NCBI RefSeq assembly: GCF_014773395.1
Contig: NZ_JACXAF010000003.1
Coordinates: 310,001-374,000, forward strand
DNA from: Neiella litorisoli
GTDB taxonomy: Bacteria; Pseudomonadota; Gammaproteobacteria; Enterobacterales; Neiellaceae
Direction of reading: 5' to 3'
DNA length: 64,000 bases
In this document: positions 35,276 to 45,761 of the stretch, in pieces
Layout: each line of letters opens with the position of its first letter
Numbering within the stretch: the first letter of the stretch is position 1
Notes under the pieces: generated by a model
The model's input: only the letters and a program-made list of their open reading frames with translations
Databases searched by the model: none
What the model was told of the DNA's origin: nothing
Translations under genes and position numbers: made by a program

Positions 35276-37465
35276 CTAGTGAGCCATCGCTCCTTGTTTA
35301 ACCAGCAGACGGTAGTGATGGAGCAGGGGCTCGGTATAGCCACTAGGCTGATGCTCTCCTTCGAAGATCAACGCTCGGGCAGCTTGGAACGCCAAGCTCT
35401 TGTCTGGGTTGGCTGACATGGGCTGATAGCCTGCTGTGCCGGCGTTTTGCTCATCAACCACCTGTGCCATTCGCAACATTGTTTTTTGCACTTGGGCATC
35501 GTTACAAATGCCATGGTGTAGCCAGTTGGCAATATGCTGGCTTGAAATGCGCAAGGTTGCGCGATCTTCCATCAAGCCAATGTGATTGATGTCTGGCACT
35601 TTCGAACAGCCAACACCAAGATCAATCCATCGAACAACATAGCCAAGAATGCCCTGAATATTATTCTCCAGCTCGCGCTCAACGTCGTCATGACTCAACT
35701 TTTGCTGACTCTCCGTCATCAAAGGTATGGTCAGAATGTCTTTGAGTTTTGCAGTGGGCCGCTGCTGCAAGCTCTGTTGGACGGCAAACACATCGACATC
35801 ATGGTAGTGCAGGGCATGCAGCGTGGCAGCCGTTGGTGAAGGTACCCAAGCGGTGTTGGCGCCAGCGCGTGGATGATCGATTTTGGTTTTCATCATCTGC
35901 GCCATTTCATCAGGCATTGCCCACATCCCCTTACCGATTTGCGCTTTGCCCGGCAAACCACAAGCGAGGCCAATATCAACATTCCAGTTTTCATAGGCTT
36001 TGATCCACACTTGTTCTTTGATGCTGGCTTTGGGCAAAAATGGCCCCGCGTGCATGCTGGTGTGGATCTCGTCACCGGTACGGTCTAAAAATCCGGTATT
36101 AATGAAACACAAGCGTTGTTTGGCTTCGCGAATACAGGCCTTGAGATTGACTGTCGTGCGGCGCTCCTCATCCATGATGCCGATTTTTACGGTGTTGGCT
36201 GGCAAGCCCAGCATTTGCTCAACCCGCTCGAACATATTACAAGTAAATGCAACTTCATCTGGACCGTGCATTTTCGGTTTGACGATGTAGATACTACCGG
36301 TGCGCGAGTTACGGAAACTATCGGCATCAGATTTTTGCAGATCTTGCATCGCAATCAGGCAAGTGACCACGGCATCAACAATCCCTTCAGGCGCTTGCTG
36401 GCCGTGCTGGTTGCACATCAAATCAGTGGTCATCAGCAGGCCGACATTGCGGCACAGCAGTAAAGAGCGACCATGTAAGCGGATCTCTTCGCCACTCTTG
36501 CCAGTGTAGAAGCGATCTTTGTGCATCTGCCTTAGCATGGTGCTGCCAGCTTTCTCAAAAGAGGCATGGAGATCGCCATGGATCAGCCCCTGCCAGTTGC
36601 GATAAGCGTGGATCTTATCTTCGGCATCGACCGCAGCTACTGAGTCCTCAAAGTCCATGATGGTCGTTACTGCCGATTCGATCAGAATGTCATTAATGCC
36701 GGCTAAATCATGTTCGCCGATACGGCCTTTGCGATTGATGATCAGCTCAACATGCAGGCCATTGTTCTTCATCAGAATCGCCGTTGGCTGTTCTTTGTGG
36801 CCCGTTAAGCCAACAAATTGACAAGGCGTGTGAAGGCCACTTTGGGTGCCATCTGGGAAGCACGCCAACAAGTGTTTGTAGTAAACCACGTAGGCGCTAA
36901 CATTGTGGTGAGAGCCATGCTCTAGCGGAAAGACCCGATCTAAATAATCTTTGGCTTGCTTGATCACCGCAGTGCCGCGTGCTTCATTGTAGCGCTTGCC
37001 GGGCTTCAAACCGTTAACGCGTGGGATCACATCGGTGCCGTAGAGCGCGTCGTACAAGCTGCCCCAGCGTGCATTGGCGGCATTTAGCGCAAATCGTTCG
37101 TTGGCAATTGGCACAACCAGCTGCGGCCCAGCGATGGTGGCAATCTCATCATCAACATTGGTGGTTTCAATGGTGAAATCTTCGCCTTGGTCACGAAGGT
37201 AACCAATGTCGGTTAGAAATTGTTGATAGTTATCGGCATCAAAGCGTTCGCCTTGGTGCTGATGGTGGTAGTGATCGATTTGTTGCTGCAAGCGATCGCG
37301 AGTGTCCAGCAGTGATTGATTCACTGGGCTGAGATCATCCACGAGTTGCTCAAAATCTTGCCAGAACTGCACTGGGTTTAAGTCAGTGGCAGGGAGTACT
37401 TCGTTATTAATAAAATTATAGAAATCCTGATTTATCTGGCTGTTTTGTTGGGCTGGCATTGTCAT
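35276..37465 (-). CDS. glcB: malate synthase G
   Basis: 729-residue monomeric malate synthase of the G class, which condenses glyoxylate with acetyl-CoA to malate. The length matches E. coli GlcB (723). Recognisable parts are the N-terminal clasp (residues 1-85), NARWGSLYDALYGTD, the catalytic TIM barrel with AVTTIMDFEDSVAAVDAEDK, LHGRSLLLCRNVG, TVKIGIMDEERRTTVNL and FINTGFLDRTGDEIHTSM. NTAWVPSPTAATLHALHYH and the C-terminal helical plug follow. The ATG at 37465 has GGAGG 9 bp upstream. No isocitrate lyase gene is in the window. It is divergent from an XRE-type regulator, the probable controller. Confidence 0.95.
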   Translation of the reverse strand: MTMPAQQNSQINQDFYNFINNEVLPATDLNPVQFWQDFEQLVDDLSPVNQSLLDTRDRLQQQIDHYHHQHQGERFDADNYQQFLTDIGYLRDQGEDFTIETTNVDDEIATIAGPQLVVPIANERFALNAANARWGSLYDALYGTDVIPRVNGLKPGKRYNEARGTAVIKQAKDYLDRVFPLEHGSHHNVSAYVVYYKHLLACFPDGTQSGLHTPCQFVGLTGHKEQPTAILMKNNGLHVELIINRKGRIGEHDLAGINDILIESAVTTIMDFEDSVAAVDAEDKIHAYRNWQGLIHGDLHASFEKAGSTMLRQMHKDRFYTGKSGEEIRLHGRSLLLCRNVGLLMTTDLMCNQHGQQAPEGIVDAVVTCLIAMQDLQKSDADSFRNSRTGSIYIVKPKMHGPDEVAFTCNMFERVEQMLGLPANTVKIGIMDEERRTTVNLKACIREAKQRLCFINTGFLDRTGDEIHTSMHAGPFLPKASIKEQVWIKAYENWNVDIGLACGLPGKAQIGKGMWAMPDEMAQMMKTKIDHPRAGANTAWVPSPTAATLHALHYHDVDVFAVQQSLQQRPTAKLKDILTIPLMTESQQKLSHDDVERELENNIQGILGYVVRWIDLGVGCSKVPDINHIGLMEDRATLRISSQHIANWLHHGICNDAQVQKTMLRMAQVVDEQNAGTAGYQPMSANPDKSLAFQAARALIFEGEHQPSGYTEPLLHHYRLLVKQGAMAH

Positions 37466-37643
37466 GGCCTGATCCTCCGAAACTTAGTCTCTCCAATACG
37501 CAATACGTTGTTGCGTGATTTTTGTTGATTCCCTAGCCTCGGCTGCTGCGTCCTTGTTGAACGCGTTGGTCGTTCACTTTGTGCAGCACCTCTCATTCAT
37601 GCCATTGAATGACGGTTGCCGTGCTTGGTTATTTTGTAGTCTA

Positions 37644-37689
37644 GTGAAAACATAACTAGAATTTCACAATAAAAATTTCACACTGTGAA
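37644..37689. promoter_or_regulatory. array of TTTCACA half-sites between glcB and the regulator gene
   Basis: Four copies of one half-site motif lie within 46 bp: GTGAAA (37644-37649, inverted), TTTCACA (37662-37668), TTTCACA (37676-37682) and TGTGAA (37684-37689, inverted). The last two form the palindrome TTCACA-C-TGTGAA, ending 9 bp before the regulator's ATG. The placement suits autorepression and control of glcB. Confidence 0.5.
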
Positions 37690-37698
37690 TTTTACAAA

Positions 37699-39231
37699 AT
37701 GAAGCCAACAAAAAGCTTAATGAGAAAGAGTCACTTTCTCGGTACCAAAATTAGAAACCTGCGCAAGCGCAACCATTTAACCATGGAAGACTTGTCATCT
37801 CGCTGTGTACGGCTCGATCCTGAATCGGCGCCGTCGGTCTCCTATTTGTCGATGATTGAGCGGGGCAAGCGGGTGCCGAGTGTCGCCATGTTAGAAGTGA
37901 TTGCCTCGGTGTTTCAAAAGCAGCCGGATTGGTTTCTTGATGATGTTCCCGAGGAGCAGGCGATCACCCCAAACAAAGGCTCGCGCGGCGGTATTGATGG
38001 CATGGCCTTAGAGCCAAGCTTTTTGTTTTCGAATGATATTTTGCAGATTGCCATTCCAGAAATGTTGTCCCAAACGGGCACCACTGGGCGTCAATTTGCT
38101 CACCTGTTGATCCGCGCTCACCAAGAGCATCACCAGAATCATTTTCCCGATTTAGAGCGAGCAGCTGAGGAAGTAGGGCAAAAACGAATGCCCCTGAGCA
38201 TTGACGATCTGATGGAAATCATTGCTCGATTTGGCGTCAAGTTAAAGTGGTTTCAGCGTGCTCCGAGTGATATTCACACTCCCCTTGGAGCGACCAGCAA
38301 AGGCGTGACGACCTCATTTTTTGAACCGCCTCATACCCTTCACCTGAACGAAATTCTCAAACAATTTCCAACTCGGTTGAAATACGATTTAGCGGTCCAC
38401 ATCGGCCACTGCGTGTTGCACAACAAAGACGGCCTAAAAAGCATCATGCGAGTTGGTGGCCATGACTCTGATTTAATTGATGAACACGGCAATACCGCGG
38501 TGCAGTCATCGACCATGGATCAACAAGATATTCTTCATGCTTGGCGTGACTTTGAATCGAGTTTTTTCGCCGGCGCACTGCTTTGCCCAAAAGTGCCGTT
38601 TCGCCAGTTGCTCGATCGCCATGGTTACGAAATTGCGGTAAACAAAATGGTTGATGTGTCGGCCTCGGTTGCCATGCGCAGAATGACGGCAGTGTCGCCC
38701 TATGCCCACTGGCACTATTTTGATGCCTATGCACCGGGCAAACTCAAAGCAGTGTATCGGGGCAATGGTATTCCGCTGCCTTGGGGCAATATGCGAGCAG
38801 TGGAAGATCCCTGTCAGCACTGGGCAGTGTTTCGGATGATCAATCAACCAGCTAAAGGCACTTCGGCACAAATCTCGATTTTAAATGTTGGCAATGAACC
38901 TCGCATCTATTGTTGTGAATCGGTCAAAGTGAAAGACTTGGCGGGTAATAGTCATGTGCTTTGCGCCGGAATCGACTTGAATCCGGCAATTGACGCTCAG
39001 GGAGGGGACAGCTTGACGCTGGCTGATGATTTGCGACGTATCTGCGTTGCTGGTGGTGGCTCAGCCAAGATGCCGATTAAAATTCAGGACGATTTGATGA
39101 GTGTTGCTCGAATTTTGAATATTAATTGGATTGAACGCGGTATCTACAATGATGCGCGATTGATTTGCTCTCGCGGCGCTTCTTGCCCCCGTGAGCCAAG
39201 TTGCTACGAGCCATTGCAATCGGTGATCTGA
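37699..39231 (+). CDS. XRE-family regulator with IrrE-like/DUF3612-type C-terminal region
   Basis: 510-residue DNA-binding regulator. An N-terminal helix-turn-helix covers about residues 12-75 (LGTKIRNLRKRNHLTMEDLS, YLSMIERGKRVPSVAMLEVI). It is followed by a long sensor region with an ImmA/IrrE-like segment (LKYDLAVHIGHCVLHNKDGL, where the HExxH metal motif is replaced by HIGHC). A C-terminal Cys-rich end (CSRGASCPREPSCYEP) resembles the short-chain-fatty-acyl regulators of the RamB/ScfR group. From memory, DUF3612-type regulators beside malate synthase genes occur in Vibrio and Shewanella. It is divergent from glcB and probably senses a metabolite such as acetyl- or propionyl-CoA; this is inferred. 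Confidence 0.75.
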   Translation: MKPTKSLMRKSHFLGTKIRNLRKRNHLTMEDLSSRCVRLDPESAPSVSYLSMIERGKRVPSVAMLEVIASVFQKQPDWFLDDVPEEQAITPNKGSRGGIDGMALEPSFLFSNDILQIAIPEMLSQTGTTGRQFAHLLIRAHQEHHQNHFPDLERAAEEVGQKRMPLSIDDLMEIIARFGVKLKWFQRAPSDIHTPLGATSKGVTTSFFEPPHTLHLNEILKQFPTRLKYDLAVHIGHCVLHNKDGLKSIMRVGGHDSDLIDEHGNTAVQSSTMDQQDILHAWRDFESSFFAGALLCPKVPFRQLLDRHGYEIAVNKMVDVSASVAMRRMTAVSPYAHWHYFDAYAPGKLKAVYRGNGIPLPWGNMRAVEDPCQHWAVFRMINQPAKGTSAQISILNVGNEPRIYCCESVKVKDLAGNSHVLCAGIDLNPAIDAQGGDSLTLADDLRRICVAGGGSAKMPIKIQDDLMSVARILNINWIERGIYNDARLICSRGASCPREPSCYEPLQSVI

Positions 39232-39372
39232 GTACAGCGAGATCTGACCAGTTTAGGTTGATTGTTGAGCACTACCAATACCGCTAAAATACCAGCCCAA
39301 ATTGCTCAATCTGCGTAGGCGAAAATATCGCTTGTTGCAGAACATTCAATCGTCCGGTGTTAGGGAGCCCAA

Positions 39373-40101
39373 TTGCCACTTTTCAAGTTTGTCCGGTTCG
39401 TTGTTATCGGCACTAGCCTTTGGTTATCCAATGCTGCTGCCATTGACCAGCCGACTTTAACGCTGGCGACTCACAATTTGTGTCCTTACGGCTGTTACCC
39501 CGTCGGCGTATCTAAAGCGAATAATCCTCAATTCAGCGGCATTGCGGTGAAAACCGTCCAATGTGTCGTGGCTCAAATGAACTGGCGCTTGGAGATTAAA
39601 GTGCTGCCGTGGACCCGCGCTCAGCAAATGGCCCAATCTGGCGAGGTTGATGGATTCTTTGCTGCTTCACAAAAAGCTGAGCGAGACCAGTTTGCTGTGA
39701 TGTCCGATACCATTGCTGAGCAAAACTGGCAGTGGTTTTTGTTGAAAGATTCCGTGTTTGACCCAAGCGACGCCGACTTTAAAAGCCAGGCTCGAGTTGG
39801 CGGATTTAATGGCTCTAACATGTTGGCTTGGCTTGAAGGAAATGACTTTCACGTTGTCGCCAGGCCGCCAGGTACAGAGAAGCTACTACGTACTTTGCTG
39901 GCAAAGCGTGTCGATGCCATTTTGGCAAACGAGCGGGTGATGACAGAACTGCTAGTGCGTCGCAATCAACTTGCTGAAGTGAAGTCGTATCCGCTGTTGA
40001 ATAAGCCTTTAGGGGTTTATTTCGACAAACGATTTCTCGCCCAGCACCCCGATTTTCTGAGTCAATTTAACGCTCATATTGAAACATGCCGCCACGATTA
40101 A
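39373..40101 (+). CDS. periplasmic solute-binding protein (SBP family 3)
   Basis: 242-residue exported protein starting at a TTG (39373) with AGGGAG about 7 bp upstream. A signal peptide spans about residues 1-23 (FKFVRFVVIGTSLWLSNAAA). The mature part has the type 3 substrate-binding layout: LTLATHNLCPYGCYPV, SGIAVKTVQCVVAQMNWRLEIKVLPWTRAQQMAQSGEVDGFF, a hinge and RVDAILANERV in lobe 2. The ligand-binding Arg/Asp of amino-acid binders are not obvious. Such orphan proteins without permease genes often belong to signalling systems or bind diverse small molecules. Three Cys in the N-terminal half could form a disulfide. Confidence 0.75.
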   Translation: MPLFKFVRFVVIGTSLWLSNAAAIDQPTLTLATHNLCPYGCYPVGVSKANNPQFSGIAVKTVQCVVAQMNWRLEIKVLPWTRAQQMAQSGEVDGFFAASQKAERDQFAVMSDTIAEQNWQWFLLKDSVFDPSDADFKSQARVGGFNGSNMLAWLEGNDFHVVARPPGTEKLLRTLLAKRVDAILANERVMTELLVRRNQLAEVKSYPLLNKPLGVYFDKRFLAQHPDFLSQFNAHIETCRHD

Positions 40102-40111
40102 CGGTGGCGGC
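40088..40111. terminator. GC-rich hairpin at convergent gene ends
   Basis: Perfect 8-bp arms GCCGCCAC (40088-40095) and GTGGCGGC (40104-40111) with an 8-nt loop, overlapping the stop codon of the solute-binding protein gene. No T run on either strand, so termination would be weak or Rho-assisted. Confidence 0.35.
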
Positions 40112-40123
40112 CATGAGCAGTCA

Positions 40124-40504
40124 TTACTTGCCAGCAATACCTTGGGCAATGGCTTTTTGAATGGCAACAATATTGGCGCCACTTTTGAATTGCTTGACCA
40201 GCGGTTCTTTTTTGCTCGAGATCCAGATTTTTAACTCTGCATCCATATCAAAGGTGCCCGCCGTTTCAACGGCAAATTGACTAATCGACTTAAACGGAAT
40301 CGAATGATATTCGACTTTCTTGCCGGTGACGCCTTGCCGATCGACCAGAATTAAACGGTATTCGGTGAACACGAACATATCTCGGATCAGTTTGTAGGCT
40401 TGGGTGATGCTCTCGCCGTCAAACAGAATGTTGTCGAACTCGGCTTGCAGCTCTTCGCTGTCGATTTCTGAGGCATTGCCCATCAGGCCACTTAACAGTC
40501 CCAT
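40124..40504 (-). CDS. bacterial PH-domain protein (bPH_1)
   Basis: 126-residue soluble protein of the prokaryotic pleckstrin-homology-like family (PF08000 type). Characteristic stretches are ILFDGESITQAYKLIRDMFVFTEYRLILVD, VEYHSIPFKSISQFAVETAG and DAELKIWISSKKEPLVKQF, followed by a C-terminal helix (ANIVAIQKAIAQGIA). The first residues (GLLSGLMGNASEID) are also usual for the family. The function is unknown; related proteins form oligomeric rings. The gene stands alone, convergent with the solute-binding protein gene. Confidence 0.88.
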   Translation of the reverse strand: MGLLSGLMGNASEIDSEELQAEFDNILFDGESITQAYKLIRDMFVFTEYRLILVDRQGVTGKKVEYHSIPFKSISQFAVETAGTFDMDAELKIWISSKKEPLVKQFKSGANIVAIQKAIAQGIAGK

Positions 40505-40574
40505 TGTTACTCCTTTATTTTTTATTGCTATTCGACTGCAAGCTTATGACAAAAGGGCAGATTTGCGAGTATTT

Positions 40575-41261
40575 CTATGCGCTTTTTTCTTTATTGAGAA
40601 CGGCTAACAGTAATACATAAAAACACAAGACAACGTTGAATAGCGGGATCTGAAGCGCCGGTGGCATCGAATAAATAGCCGTCACCGCGGGGATCCAAAC
40701 AAGCCAGTTAGAGGCGATATTGGCAGGAATGTTGAGCGTAAAGATCTGCTTGTTGAGGGCGCCGCGCCAACGCTTGTAGCTAAAGCCCTGTTCTTTCCAT
40801 AAGAACATCAATGCAACAAATGGCGCTGCATAAAAAGCACTGTAGATAAACTGATCGACGGCAACTTTCTTCGCCAGCGTGCCAATGTCAGTACCGTGGC
40901 CAAATAGTTCTCCCTGAAAGCGGTACAAGGTATCAACGCAGGCGCCGAGCCAAGCCCATATCACCAAGTAGAACAGTAGTTGGGCGATTGGTTGTCGCTC
41001 AATTTTGCCTGAGAAAAATAGGTAGGTGAACGGCAATAGACCGCCAAAGATAGCGGTTGAGACCATGGCATAGTGAATACCATATTGGGCTTTTAAATCG
41101 GCAAAAAACATGAATGCAGGCAAAGTTGCCGGCACCAAGTAGTAGCACAGCACGATTGCAACAGCGAATGATTGCAGTGCAATAGCGGGTTTTAAGTTCT
41201 GCAAAAATGCAGCTTTAATCATCGAAAACAACATCGCGCCGAAAATTCCTGAAATGGCCAT
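40575..41261 (-). CDS. multi-span membrane protein, possibly Mpv17/PMP22-like
   Basis: 228-residue protein with about six hydrophobic segments, such as IALQSFAVAIVLCYYLVPAT, MVSTAIFGGLLPFTYLFF, LLFYLVIWAWLGACVDTLY and LFNVVLCFYVLLLAVLN. The C-terminal half (VDQFIYSAFYAAPFVALMF, then a charged loop, IPANIASNWLVWIPAVTAIY, SMPPALQIPLFNVVLCFY) follows the Mpv17/PMP22 layout: Lys/Asp-Gln at a helix start, small residues and Pro, then an N-x-x-VW-P motif and a vP-xx-R/I segment. No Mpv17 relationship is established by this reading. No neighbour informs function; it is transcribed alone or with the upstream acetyltransferase. Confidence 0.55.
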   Translation of the reverse strand: MAISGIFGAMLFSMIKAAFLQNLKPAIALQSFAVAIVLCYYLVPATLPAFMFFADLKAQYGIHYAMVSTAIFGGLLPFTYLFFSGKIERQPIAQLLFYLVIWAWLGACVDTLYRFQGELFGHGTDIGTLAKKVAVDQFIYSAFYAAPFVALMFLWKEQGFSYKRWRGALNKQIFTLNIPANIASNWLVWIPAVTAIYSMPPALQIPLFNVVLCFYVLLLAVLNKEKSA

Positions 41262-41293
41262 AGGCTAGGGCACTGAGATGGTATCAACGCCCA

Positions 41294-41316
41294 GATAAAC
41301 GGCAAAGCCGTTTATC
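41294..41316. other. perfect hairpin between acetyltransferase and membrane-protein genes
   Basis: GATAAACGGC (41294-41303) and GCCGTTTATC (41307-41316) are perfectly complementary around AAA. No T run follows on the minus strand, so it may be a weak terminator or a regulatory RNA stem between the two minus-strand genes. Confidence 0.4.
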
Positions 41317-41359
41317 AAATTTCATCATGGGCGAATTGAAATACGTTGGCTGAGTTGAA

Positions 41360-41824
41360 TTAATGCAAATAGGACAGATCGGGAAGTTTGACATCGTCGG
41401 CTGAGCAGATCAGCTGTTGGTGGGGGATGCCTTCTTCCATAAACACTGGCCCAACGGGGTTGGCCGCGCACTGCGAAAATTTGTCGATATCACCTAACTC
41501 GGGTTTCATGAACACATCGGATAATTGCTGGTGCCTGGCTACCCGAAACAAGCTTTTGGTGATGGCCTGACCCAGCCCTTGATTTCGGTGCTCCATCACC
41601 ACGGCAATTCGGCCTATTTCACCATTGCGGCAGAGTCGCCCGGTACCAACTGGTGTGCCGGCCCGATCGCAAGCGAGGATATGCCACGCGTGTTCATCGT
41701 TGCCGTCAAATTCGCTACGGGGGTCAACTCTTAGTTCACAAACAAACACGCGATAGCGGACCTGTTGTAATAGTGGTCGGGCATCGTGCCAGTTAACCTG
41801 ACGTACTTGGAATTTACTTACCAT
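41360..41824 (-). CDS. GNAT acetyltransferase
   Basis: 154-residue acetyltransferase of the GNAT fold, close to the ElaA/YjcF-type single-domain proteins. Visible features: VRYRVFVCELRVDPRSEFDGNDE at the N-terminus, HILACDRAGTPVGTGRLC, and the acetyl-CoA pyrophosphate loop IGRIAVVMEHRNQGLGQAI (the Q/RxxGxG/A motif being RNQGLGQA). KPELGDIDKFSQCAANPVGP and FMEEGIPHQQL are typical of the YjcF/ElaA branch. The ATG at 41824 is chosen; it lacks a good ribosome-binding site and a TTG at 41854 is possible. The substrate is unknown. Confidence 0.8.
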   Translation of the reverse strand: MVSKFQVRQVNWHDARPLLQQVRYRVFVCELRVDPRSEFDGNDEHAWHILACDRAGTPVGTGRLCRNGEIGRIAVVMEHRNQGLGQAITKSLFRVARHQQLSDVFMKPELGDIDKFSQCAANPVGPVFMEEGIPHQQLICSADDVKLPDLSYLH

Positions 41825-41958
41825 AGGTTTCGCTTGGGTCAGAAATGGTAACAAAAAAGCCTAGCTCAACTGGTTAAAAATTCAACAATCTAAATGGTAA
41901 GTTTTTTTAGATGCTGGCAATCATTCACTACAACAAGCAGACCTTAACGAGCAGAAAC

Positions 41959-41986
41959 GAAAAAGGGAGCAACAATCGCTCCCTTT
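41959..41986 (-). terminator. intrinsic terminator of purB
   Basis: Perfect 9-bp stem AAAGGGAGC (41962-41970) / GCTCCCTTT (41978-41986), 7-nt loop, followed on the minus strand by further T residues. It lies 24 bp after the purB stop. Confidence 0.85.
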
Positions 41987-42009
41987 GTGATACCGGTAAT
42001 CGTGATGAA

Positions 42010-43401
<1,392 letters not shown>

Positions 43402-43408
43402 TTAACGA

Positions 43409-44035
43409 TTAAAACGAAATAATGGATTTGGTAGCGGCGATCATCTTTTTCCGCCCGAGCAGAAATTGCAGTCGATTACCACCAAGCTGACGCCACAATA
43501 CTGCAGCGCGAACGCCGGCTAACAATGTGGCTCGAATTTTATTTTGATTGGCTGTGGGTTTCAGGTTGGCTGGTGCGCCGGCGACCTGAATTCGTTGGCC
43601 GACAGGGCTGACGATATCACTGTAGATTGAGGCCAAGCCTGCGATCATTTGATCATCAAGCAGCTCCGAGTGAGCTAACTGACGCTTACTGTGTTCAATG
43701 CGTTCGGCTAATGCGGCAAAGGCGCCATCGGCTTTGCGTAAGCGGCGTTCTAACGCCAGCAGGGCCACGCTGTAGCGAAACACGTCCATATTGCGCGGCT
43801 GCGACTTTGGTTCAATGTGCGATAGCAGATGACGAGCACCGGTACGGACATTGCCGATACCGCCGAACACATCGGCGGTGTTGTCTGGCTCGGTCAGCAA
43901 AATACTGTTCAGGGAAATTTCCAGTAAGTCTTGATCCGCATTGCCGTTGCGAGCGATTTGGCTGACAACATAGGCGCTTTGACAAACGGCCGAAAGGGCA
44001 ATCATTCGCTCGCCATAAATACTCATATCGGTCAT
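43409..44035 (-). CDS. hflD: lysogenization regulator HflD homologue
   Basis: 208-residue helical protein matching HflD (YcfC): [23 protein letters not shown] at the N-terminus, [23 protein letters not shown] and [20 protein letters not shown] at the C-terminus. In E. coli it binds phage lambda CII and loosely associates with the membrane; the native role is unclear. Its ATG overlaps the mnmA stop by 4 bp (ATGA), so translation is coupled. The mnmA-hflD-purB order is conserved across gammaproteobacteria. Confidence 0.93.
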   Translation of the reverse strand: MTDMSIYGERMIALSAVCQSAYVVSQIARNGNADQDLLEISLNSILLTEPDNTADVFGGIGNVRTGARHLLSHIEPKSQPRNMDVFRYSVALLALERRLRKADGAFAALAERIEHSKRQLAHSELLDDQMIAGLASIYSDIVSPVGQRIQVAGAPANLKPTANQNKIRATLLAGVRAAVLWRQLGGNRLQFLLGRKKMIAATKSIISF

Positions 44036-45177
44036 TCAGCAACTGCTCCTGATTGTTCTGGGCTGCGGATTAGCTGATCGATGATCGCGCCTCCGAGGCA
44101 TACTTCCTGTTGATAGAACACCACGGATTGGCCTGGCGTCACAGCGGTTTGTGGCTCATCAAATACCACTTCGACTTTGCCATCTTCGATGGGCGTGGCG
44201 GTAGCCGGAAGATCCTGTTGGCGATAACGAGTTTTCACCGTGCAGCGAGTCGGGCCTGATAATGGCTCACGGCTCACCCAATGCTGTTGTTCAGCAATCA
44301 ATCCATTGGAGAACATGCGCGGGTGTTCAGCGCCTTGGGCAACAATCAATTCGTTAGTTTCAATATTTTTATCGACCACATACCAAGGATCGGTAGAGGC
44401 ATCTTTGCGGCCACCAATGCCAAGGCCTTTGCGCTGCCCCAAGGTGTGGTACATCAAGCCCTGATGTTGGCCCATGGCTTCGCCATCGACGCTAACGATA
44501 TTGCCAGGTTGAGCCGGCAAGTAGCGCTTCAGGAAGTCGGTGAACTTGCGCTCGCCAATGAAGCAGATGCCAGTTGAATCTTTTTTCTTGGCAGTGATGA
44601 GGTCTTGCTCTTCAGCGATACGGCGTACTTCTGGTTTTTCCAATTCGCCGACAGGAAATAGCGTGCGGGCAACGTGCTCTTCACCCAAGGTGTAGAGGAA
44701 GTAACTCTGATCTTTGTTGTTATCCAAGCCGCGCAGCATTTGCCAACGGCCATCGATTTGACGGCGGCGGACGTAATGCCCCGTGGCGATGTAGTCGGCA
44801 CCTAGATCTTCACAAGCGAAATCAAGAAATGCTTTAAACTTGATTTCCTTGTTGCACATGATGTCAGGATTTGGCGTGCGGCCGGCCTTGTATTCAGCCA
44901 AGAAATACTCAAATACCCGATCCCAATATTCGGCCGCAAAGTTAATGGTGTGAAGCTCAATATCCAACTTGTCACAAACGGCTTGGGCATCTGCCAAATC
45001 TTCAGCCGCTGAGCAGTATTCATCGGTATCGTCTTCTTCCCAGTTCTTCATGAACAAGCCTTCAACCTGATAGCCTTGCTGTTTCAGTAGATAAGCTGAT
45101 ACAGACGAATCCACGCCGCCGGACATTCCGACAATCACGCGTTTTTCAGAGCAATCATTGATGGCAACATCAGTCAT
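44032..45177 (-). CDS. mnmA: tRNA-specific 2-thiouridylase
   Basis: 381-residue enzyme that installs the 2-thio group on U34 of tRNA-Lys, -Glu and -Gln, receiving sulfur through the TusE relay. The PP-loop ATP motif [16 protein letters not shown] lies near residues 18-33. The persulfide-forming Cys lie in [15 protein letters not shown] and TGICFIGER, and the tRNA-binding region includes TGHYVRR and [13 protein letters not shown]. The C-terminal beta-barrel ends [14 protein letters not shown]. It starts at ATG 45177, 90 bp after nudJ. Confidence 0.97.
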   Translation of the reverse strand: MTDVAINDCSEKRVIVGMSGGVDSSVSAYLLKQQGYQVEGLFMKNWEEDDTDEYCSAAEDLADAQAVCDKLDIELHTINFAAEYWDRVFEYFLAEYKAGRTPNPDIMCNKEIKFKAFLDFACEDLGADYIATGHYVRRRQIDGRWQMLRGLDNNKDQSYFLYTLGEEHVARTLFPVGELEKPEVRRIAEEQDLITAKKKDSTGICFIGERKFTDFLKRYLPAQPGNIVSVDGEAMGQHQGLMYHTLGQRKGLGIGGRKDASTDPWYVVDKNIETNELIVAQGAEHPRMFSNGLIAEQQHWVSREPLSGPTRCTVKTRYRQQDLPATATPIEDGKVEVVFDEPQTAVTPGQSVVFYQQEVCLGGAIIDQLIRSPEQSGAVAE

Positions 45178-45267
45178 GGTAAAGAACAGTCCTCACACTA
45201 ATTTTGGGCGCGCGATTCTAACATGATTCTGGTCAGACAGTAAGCACCGAAATTGGCAGAGCTCGGA

Positions 45268-45717
45268 TCAGGGCAGCTGGCAGTGCAGCAAGTCCAACGA
45301 AAAGCGTTTGCCTGCCAGATAATCATCGGTGCAGGTCAGCACAAACTGGCTGCGAAGCGAGCGCTTCGCTATGTCATCTCGGCTGAGCCAATGACAGGCG
45401 TGAATGGCCGGATCGATGGGCGTAAGCTGCGGCGCATCGGCGATTTTGGCATAGAAACAGAAGCGTAAATAAATCACGTTGCCGCGCTGGTTGGGGAATT
45501 GATAAATGCCAACTAAGCCCTCTGGTTCAAGTTGCAGGCTCGTTTCTTCATGCAGTTCGCGTTTGGCCGCTTCAATGAGGGTTTCGCCGGCTTCGATGTG
45601 GCCGGCCGGTTGATTAAACTGCATGTTGCCGCGGATATTCTCTTCGACAAATAAAAAGCCCTGAGGCGATTCAATGACCCATGCGACGGTCGTATTCGGG
45701 CGGTAGCGTTCTGTCAT
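45268..45717 (-). CDS. nudJ: Nudix hydrolase NudJ
   Basis: 149-residue Nudix pyrophosphohydrolase, the orthologue of E. coli NudJ/YmfB by sequence and by its place before mnmA. The Nudix box GHIEAGETLIEAAKRELHEE (then TSL) fits G-x5-E-x7-REU-x-EE-x-G-U, except that Ser replaces the second conserved Gly. Family substrates include nucleoside di- and triphosphates and hydroxymethylpyrimidine diphosphate. CHWLSRDDIA and QFNQPAGHIE are typical NudJ stretches. It is preceded by rluE 44 bp upstream, probably in one transcript. Confidence 0.92.
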   Translation of the reverse strand: MTERYRPNTTVAWVIESPQGFLFVEENIRGNMQFNQPAGHIEAGETLIEAAKRELHEETSLQLEPEGLVGIYQFPNQRGNVIYLRFCFYAKIADAPQLTPIDPAIHACHWLSRDDIAKRSLRSQFVLTCTDDYLAGKRFSLDLLHCQLP

Positions 45718-45761
45718 TGGTTGTCCTTGTGTGACTGGTCATTGGATTGACCTGCCCATTA

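Noticed and set aside
43627-43965. 112-codon plus-strand frame inside hflD
   Set aside because: Arg/Cys-rich antisense shadow of hflD.
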